Shown here piece after piece: positions 61,401 to 64,000 of a stretch of 64,000 nucleotides of DNA; within the stretch, counting starts at the first letter, position 1, and every line of letters begins with the position of its first letter. The stretch lies in contig NZ_BILZ01000016.1 in the NCBI RefSeq assembly GCF_004000825.1, positions 37,848 through 101,847 on the forward strand. Direction: 5' to 3'. The translations under genes and the position numbers were made by a program. The notes under the pieces were generated by a model. That model was not told the origin of the DNA and did not search any database. It saw nothing but the letters and a program-made list of their open reading frames with translations. Source of the DNA: Paenibacillus kobensis NBRC 15729. Lineage in GTDB: Bacteria; Bacillota; Bacilli; Paenibacillales; Paenibacillaceae.

Positions 61401-64000
61401 TCCGGGAGCCGGATATGTCGCTCAAGGATATTAGCATCATGACGAGTCAGGAAAAGCATACCGTGCTGGAGCTGTTTAATCGAACAGACGCCGTCTACCC
61501 CGCAACGATGACCGTTCATAAGTTGTTCGAGAAGCAAACGGAACGGACGCCGGATGCGCTGGCTGTCATCTGCGGGGGAGTTCGGCTGACCTATGCGGAG
61601 TTGAATGCGCGGGCGAACAAGGTGGCTCATAGGCTGAGAAGCTGCGGTGTACGCGCGGATTCAGTCGTCGGGATTCTGACCGAGCGCTCGGTGGATATGA
61701 TGACGGGCATCTTCGGCATTCTGAAGGCGGGCGGCGCATATTTGCCTCTAGATCCGGCTTATCCCTTGGAACGGATTCGCTACATGCTGGAGGATAGCGG
61801 TACGGAGGTGCTGCTCTCTAACGCGGACGGGACGGAATGGTTCAATGGGGAAGTTGTGGACCTTAGGGCGGATTACTTTCAAGATCAACCTGATCACAAT
61901 CCGGAGGCGCTTAGCGGACCGGGGGATCTCGCTTATGTGATCTATACCTCTGGCTCGACCGGCCAGCCGAAAGGCGTCATGATCGAGCATCATTCGGTCA
62001 TCAACCGGCTGAATTGGATGCAGAAGAACTACCGCCTCTCCGAAGGGGATATCATTCTTCAGAAAACGCCGATCAGCTTCGATGTGTCGGTATGGGAGTT
62101 GTTTTGGTGGTCTTGGTACGGGGCAGGCGTATGTCTGCTGGAGCCGGGCGGAGAGAAAGATCCGGCTCAGATCGCCGCTGCGATTGCGGACCATCGCGTC
62201 ACAACCATGCACTTCGTGCCGCCGATGCTTGGCGCTTTCTTGGAATACCTCGATTCCCATCCGCAAGCAGGCCTGAGCTTAAGCAGCTTAAGACAAGTCT
62301 TTGCCAGCGGCCAGGCGCTGCCTAAAGGACTGGTGGAACGGTTCTATAATCATTTGGGCAATCAAGGTGCTCAGCTTGTGAATTTATACGGGCCAACGGA
62401 AGCGACGGTAGACGTTACCTCGTTCGACTGCAGGCCGGGACTTGACCGAATTCCAATCGGGAGACCGATCGACAATATCCGTCTGTATGTGGTAGACCGA
62501 CATCTTCGCCCTCTTCCCGACGGGATTCCAGGCGAGCTGTGCATTGCAGGTGCGGGGCTGGCCAGAGGATATCTAGGACGACTAGAGTTGACAGAAGAGA
62601 AGTTCGTTGCGAACCCTATGCAGCCAGGTGAACGGATGTACCGAAGCGGAGATATTGCCCGTTGGCTGACGGACGGGAATATAGAGTATTTGGGCCGGAT
62701 AGACCACCAGGTCAAAATACGCGGCAACCGGATCGAACTGGGCGAGATTGAGGAAAGACTTCTTCAGCATGAGCATGTGCGGGAAGCGGCTGTGATTGAC
62801 CGGACCGATGAGTCCGGATCAAGCTACCTTGCGGCCTATGTTGTCGCGCAGCAAGAGATACCGGCCTATGACTACCGGATGCATTTGGCCCACAGCCTGC
62901 CGTCGTACATGATCCCTGCATGCTTCGTAAGCATGGAGCGCCTGCCGCTTACACCGAGCGGCAAGCTTGACAGGCGTGCACTGCCGGTTCCCGATCTATC
63001 GCAAGGGGGAGCCGCTCCGTATGCCCAGCCCGAGACTCCGCAGGAATGGAAGCTTGCGGACATATGGGGCGAAGTGCTTGGAAGGGGCCAGATCGGAATC
63101 GATGACCCATTCTTTCAGATCGGCGGAGATTCGATCAAGCTGATCCAAGTGGCCAACCGGATTCATCAGGAATTCGGCGCACAGATAGACCTCAAGGAAC
63201 TGTATACCTATCAGACGATTCGTGAATTCGCCGATTATATGAATCGCAATGGTTCCAGCCTCTCGAACGAGCAATTAGAGCGGGGGCTGGCGCTGGTCGG
63301 ACAATTCCAGGAACAAATTCGCAAGGAGCCGGCCTTGCAGCCATACTTGCAGCATGGAGCAACGGATTATTATCCGCTGAGCAAAATCCAAGCGAGCATG
63401 GTTTATTATTCGAAGCTGAAGCCGCATGAACCGATCTATCATGACCAGTTCTTCTTTACAGCGGCAATATCGCCGTTTAACGCTGAAGCGATTCAGCAAG
63501 TAACCCGCCTGCTTACCGCTAGACACGATATCCTTCGAACGGTCTTCGATACGGCACAATTTGCCGAGCCGGTTCAGCTCGTCTATAGCGAGCCAGAGCC
63601 CGACCTTACAATAGAAGACATCCGGCATCTGCCAGTCGGACAGCAGAAACGGCATATCGATCACTCGCGTCAACAAGATCTGGCGGACAAATATTTAACG
63701 GACGACCGATTGCTGTGGAGGCTGCGTATATTCCGAATCGGCGAGGATGAGGCAGTCATCCTTCTGTCCTTCCACCACGCTGCATTAGATGGATGGAGTG
63801 TAGCGGTATTCCAGCAGGAGTTCATGGAGCTGTACAATCGGATCGCCGATCAGGGTGAAGTTGTACCGTCTTCTTCCCTTGAGCTGCCTGCGCTCCGTAC
63901 ATCCTATAAGGAATATGTGGCGCTTAATGCGTACAAGCTGACCGACCAGACGACAGCCGAATATTGGCAAAGCTTGCTGTCGGGCTATACGCGGGGCAAG
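52424..64000 (+). CDS. Non-ribosomal peptide synthetase, three full modules plus start of a fourth (3' end outside)
   Basis: Open without a stop for 3,859 codons to the window end. Module 1: C (HHxxxDG at H137), A (core 463-970), T (Ser1004), E (HHxxxDG at H1184; VGWFTS). Module 2: C (H1660), A, T (Ser2528). Module 3: C (H2709), A, T (Ser3570). Then a fourth C (H3784). Reading the ten binding-pocket positions by eye gives DVWHFSLVDK for A1 and A3 (serine) and DVQFVAHVVK for A2 (proline). The predicted start of the product is D-Ser-Pro-Ser. A C domain before the first A domain suggests N-acylation (lipopeptide type). The start is ATG 52424 with AAGGGAG. Confidence 0.95.
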   Translation, partial: MTRKEQKPLFPLTHPQSRIWHTEMMYPQSDLNHIVVSSETEQAIDFRTLEAVIRRFMNHQDAFRIRLTTTDQGQVNQYIENDSGSPIIEYVKLDAQCGLDELLSQEEFFKGDPIGCELYRIYLFELGERRGFIAKFHHLIADGWSSTLFIDYVWKEYIKVMKQEDSNSMELEENQSVPVSYLRYIENEQEYLGSKRFERNEQFWLDTFQSLPDRLPKPSVTTAASRLFFVLDEQQDACIRTFVQERGLTVPAFFMTVFYMYLSQVEQCRDLTLGTPVFNRSSREERNLFGMCTSTMPVRLNSSPDQLVSELFSFVNAQLKRCYYNQKYPYNLLVPALKKMNPELTRLYDYSLNFLNYRFIPSLNGTPIVTNWHHSGSQEESLTLTIAERHEQRIIVSYDYKTDLFTEQDIRMIHERMQHIIGQVLKPEELKLQDIEIVTPQERQLMDEFNQTFKPYPYERTLVSLFEEQVDMSPDAIAAVYQDQKLNYRELNARANRLAHRLSAEGVRAGHVVAIMATRSLDMLSGIYGILKAGAAYLPIDPEYPQERISYMLADSGAQLLICEEELRSRADMAGKVLPLRVEGDDELPSDNPEPGCGPMDLAYIIYTSGSTGQPKGVMIEHHAVVNRLAWMQSRYSIQAGDVLLQKTPLSFDVSVWELFWWSLYGASVCLLEPGGEKDPDVLMQTIASQRVTVLHFVPSMLNAWLEAAESGANHADLSSVRRVFTSGEALHKGQVDRFYRFTEACDSRASLVNLYGPTEATVDVTYYDCAPGLELVPIGKPIDNTRLYIVGEQLRLQPIGVPGELCIAGAALARGYLNRPELTEMKFVNNPFEEGERMYRTGDLARWLPDGNIEYLGRIDSQVKVRGYRIELGEVEAQLLQVPDILEAAVIVRDDHAGHKQLCGYYVAARELASSDVRGSLADRLPGYMVPAHLIQLQAMPLSPNGKLHRKALPEPETILPGASANIAPRTPEEKVLVSICSSVLGNPNIGVQDHFFELGGDSIKILQVISKLVQAGYKLEMRDAFAYPSLEQMSRRLKPMARAADQRQSVGEVIPTPVIAKFMEGAAEPLRHFNQSVFLYRQERFDTRVLRQALHKLTAHHDALRMVLKKGESGWRLWNRGTDEGEHYTLEVFDCQESGVVGDMIQERASQLQASIDLENGPLMKLALFQCPDGDHLLIVIHHLAVDGYSWRILLEDLSQAYGQALQGEEPVFPLKTDSFRKWANLLDAYADTESMRKELPYWLEIERTEVFELPKDRDETAPFACDTEVVEIAWTLEETELLLKNAHRAYNTEVNDLLLTALGMAVSAWSGRSGIRIDLEGHGREGIFPDADFSRTVGWFTSIYPVVLLEQPDLSLAQRIKKLKEQLRAIPDKGIGYGILRYLAADDGEWRLQARPEISFNYLGQFDQDLQNNAMQLKLSSYAGGSMVDGRAVRKYVLDMNGAIKGGRLTMEIGYSSKQYHRVTMNKLAAELRRALSEVLQHCSAKEQPELTPSDIVAKNISIDELDELMERHGGNTGGLENVYPLTPMQKGMLFHSLVNYQPEAFLQQISMTVHGALNIELFRASWNAAMRRHDALRTNFLILGREEPIQIVYQEREILFHYEDIRELEREKREQYGDEFVVIDRSKGFDLAADPLMRVSVLRKRDTEYQVVWSHHHIVLDGWCLPLLIQEVFMHYSAFRKGGQPELHAAVPYRGYLSWLSGEDAEAAAAYWGSYLQGYEGISSLPQRLEGDRRSGYAAGVLESDIGTNLTNQIGAIAKQYGVTLNTVLQTAWAMVLQKYNGSDDVVFGSIVSGRTTEIPEIEKMIGLCINAIPVRVACENGERVSTVMRRVQDQAVDSHAYDYYPLYEIQAQVTQGQGLIDHVLVFENYPLADNIGQLGEQRAADLVCRDISVHEQTNYDLNLIALAGESLRLRFLYNSHVYDPAVIAGISESLLHVLNQMALRPEMSVSELELISEQEFIRQQASIYLSASDPNDGQTVHGMFEKQSERTPDAVAVVADGIIMTYRELNERSNQLARVLVQQGVSTDGIVGLMMHRSARYIQYVLAVLKAGGAIMPIDPENPADRIRHMLDDSRPVLVVSDTPVDGAVLGEAAMLLAEEAERASADIQSTNLLVKGMASDAMYVIFTSGSTGVPKGVLLEHRTLLNLLQWQRDAIPLEEGRSKVLQFASMSFDVSYQEIFTALLGGAELHVIPEELKRHPKALINEIVSSKADIVFLPTAYLKFIASEKRLLERLSRSSMKHLVVAGEQLVIHPLLRSYLQERGVTLHNHYGPSEAHVVTALVMRGGEAFIPNVPTIGKPIANTSIYILDRNGRPLPEGASGELCIGGAGLARGYVNRPELTNEKFVPHPIKNGEKIYRTGDLARRLPDGTLEYLGRMDHQVKIRGYRIELGEVESRLLDIHSVTEAVVLALDDKEGGKYLCAYVAAGRELAPDLLRRTLGEKLPSYMIPSFFIQLERMPLTVNGKVDRKALPHPDRETLREKTYKAPRSETERKLAEIWKRILNLQQVSTDDQFFHIGGHSLSAASLAGMVSKEMQIELSIQEIFQHPTLEGMAVILESRTPGAFIPIPRADVCRDGYPVSSAQKRIYLACQLASGELSYNMPGGLRIEGTFDLEKANEALRKILLRHEALRTAFLMKNGTIVQQIEEELPFLIEPIHAPGEEEMTVLQRFIRPFDLSQAPLLRAGLFTMEPGRQLLLFDMHHIISDGVSLHLLAQEFAALYQGQELAALPIQYKDYSAWQESAPYRQALEPHRNYWMTVFRDGIPLLELPTDFPRPNVQSFQGGSVSFRVNRILTDEISTLARQMNVTLFMTLLAAFNVLLSKYSGEQDIVVGSPVAGREHPDAESLIGIFINTLALRNFPEESKTFREFLTEVGERTLEAFEHQAYPFEELVENLEIPRDLTRSPLFDIMFVLQNTKSVSLSAEGLNIQTVEADTGAVKVDLTLTLTEDANGLQGSLTYAAGLFKRETIERMADRFLELIHTAVREPDMSLKDISIMTSQEKHTVLELFNRTDAVYPATMTVHKLFEKQTERTPDALAVICGGVRLTYAELNARANKVAHRLRSCGVRADSVVGILTERSVDMMTGIFGILKAGGAYLPLDPAYPLERIRYMLEDSGTEVLLSNADGTEWFNGEVVDLRADYFQDQPDHNPEALSGPGDLAYVIYTSGSTGQPKGVMIEHHSVINRLNWMQKNYRLSEGDIILQKTPISFDVSVWELFWWSWYGAGVCLLEPGGEKDPAQIAAAIADHRVTTMHFVPPMLGAFLEYLDSHPQAGLSLSSLRQVFASGQALPKGLVERFYNHLGNQGAQLVNLYGPTEATVDVTSFDCRPGLDRIPIGRPIDNIRLYVVDRHLRPLPDGIPGELCIAGAGLARGYLGRLELTEEKFVANPMQPGERMYRSGDIARWLTDGNIEYLGRIDHQVKIRGNRIELGEIEERLLQHEHVREAAVIDRTDESGSSYLAAYVVAQQEIPAYDYRMHLAHSLPSYMIPACFVSMERLPLTPSGKLDRRALPVPDLSQGGAAPYAQPETPQEWKLADIWGEVLGRGQIGIDDPFFQIGGDSIKLIQVANRIHQEFGAQIDLKELYTYQTIREFADYMNRNGSSLSNEQLERGLALVGQFQEQIRKEPALQPYLQHGATDYYPLSKIQASMVYYSKLKPHEPIYHDQFFFTAAISPFNAEAIQQVTRLLTARHDILRTVFDTAQFAEPVQLVYSEPEPDLTIEDIRHLPVGQQKRHIDHSRQQDLADKYLTDDRLLWRLRIFRIGEDEAVILLSFHHAALDGWSVAVFQQEFMELYNRIADQGEVVPSSSLELPALRTSYKEYVALNAYKLTDQTTAEYWQSLLSGYTRGK

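Noticed and set aside
1..64000. Phage, insertion sequence, CRISPR array, rRNA or tRNA
   Set aside because: No transposase, phage structural gene, repeat-spacer array or recognisable RNA gene was seen; XerS is chromosomal in type, not a phage integrase.

Overview
The window looks like a chromosomal segment of an endospore-forming Bacillota of the Paenibacillus/Cohnella kind. The evidence is a moderate-GC Gram-positive gene style with AGGAGG-type ribosome binding sites and many TTG/GTG starts, a complete ger-type germinant receptor operon, two sspH-type spore protein genes, a XerS-type recombinase, secreted multidomain glycanases (GH26, GH87, GH52) and a very large non-ribosomal peptide synthetase (NRPS). 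I saw no rRNA, tRNA, CRISPR array or insertion sequence.

Layout. 1-5.4 kb: the end of one half and all of the other half of a heterodimeric ABC exporter, a truncated HIT-protein remnant, a flavin-dependent oxidoreductase and XerS. 5.6-13.7 kb: a run of same-strand genes for an Lhr-type helicase, MoxR ATPase, DUF58 and DUF4129 membrane protein. 13.8-18.2 kb: germinant receptor operon (A, C, small membrane protein, B). 18.2-25.9 kb: P-loop kinase, a divergent AraC regulator and GH52 beta-xylosidase pair, a LOG-family protein, an anchored unknown protein behind a perfect palindrome, a cyclase-family hydrolase and an APH-fold kinase. 26.0-31.1 kb: an RND pump next to an ECF sigma factor, its anti-sigma factor and a bactofilin-like membrane protein. 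31.2-35.2 kb: PadR regulator, pentapeptide protein, ABC-2 transporter, DUF3231. 35.3-37.9 kb: secreted GH26 mannanase. 38.2-40.7 kb: TetR-controlled FtsX-type ABC transporter. 40.9-46.4 kb: methyltransferase, DUF2231 membrane protein, GntR-ilvD, DedA-PAP2 fusion. 46.5-50.8 kb: two sspH genes flanking a secreted GH87 alpha-1,3-glucanase and a GNAT. 51.0 kb to the end: an unrecognised gene divergent from an NRPS reading frame that stays open to the last base (at least 3,859 residues).

Genes that seem to work together. Three separate loci (RND pump, DUF2231 protein, DedA-PAP2 protein) share the exact promoter layout ATGAAC-N17-TGTC, which resembles an ECF sigma promoter; an ECF sigma/anti-sigma pair sits beside one of them, so the window probably shows part of an envelope-stress regulon. 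The NRPS reads C-A(Ser)-T-E / C-A(Pro)-T / C-A(Ser)-T / C..., predicting a product that begins D-Ser-Pro-Ser, possibly N-acylated. Two of the secreted glycanase genes have CcpA cre-like boxes upstream, and the TetR-ABC locus carries three related palindromic operators.
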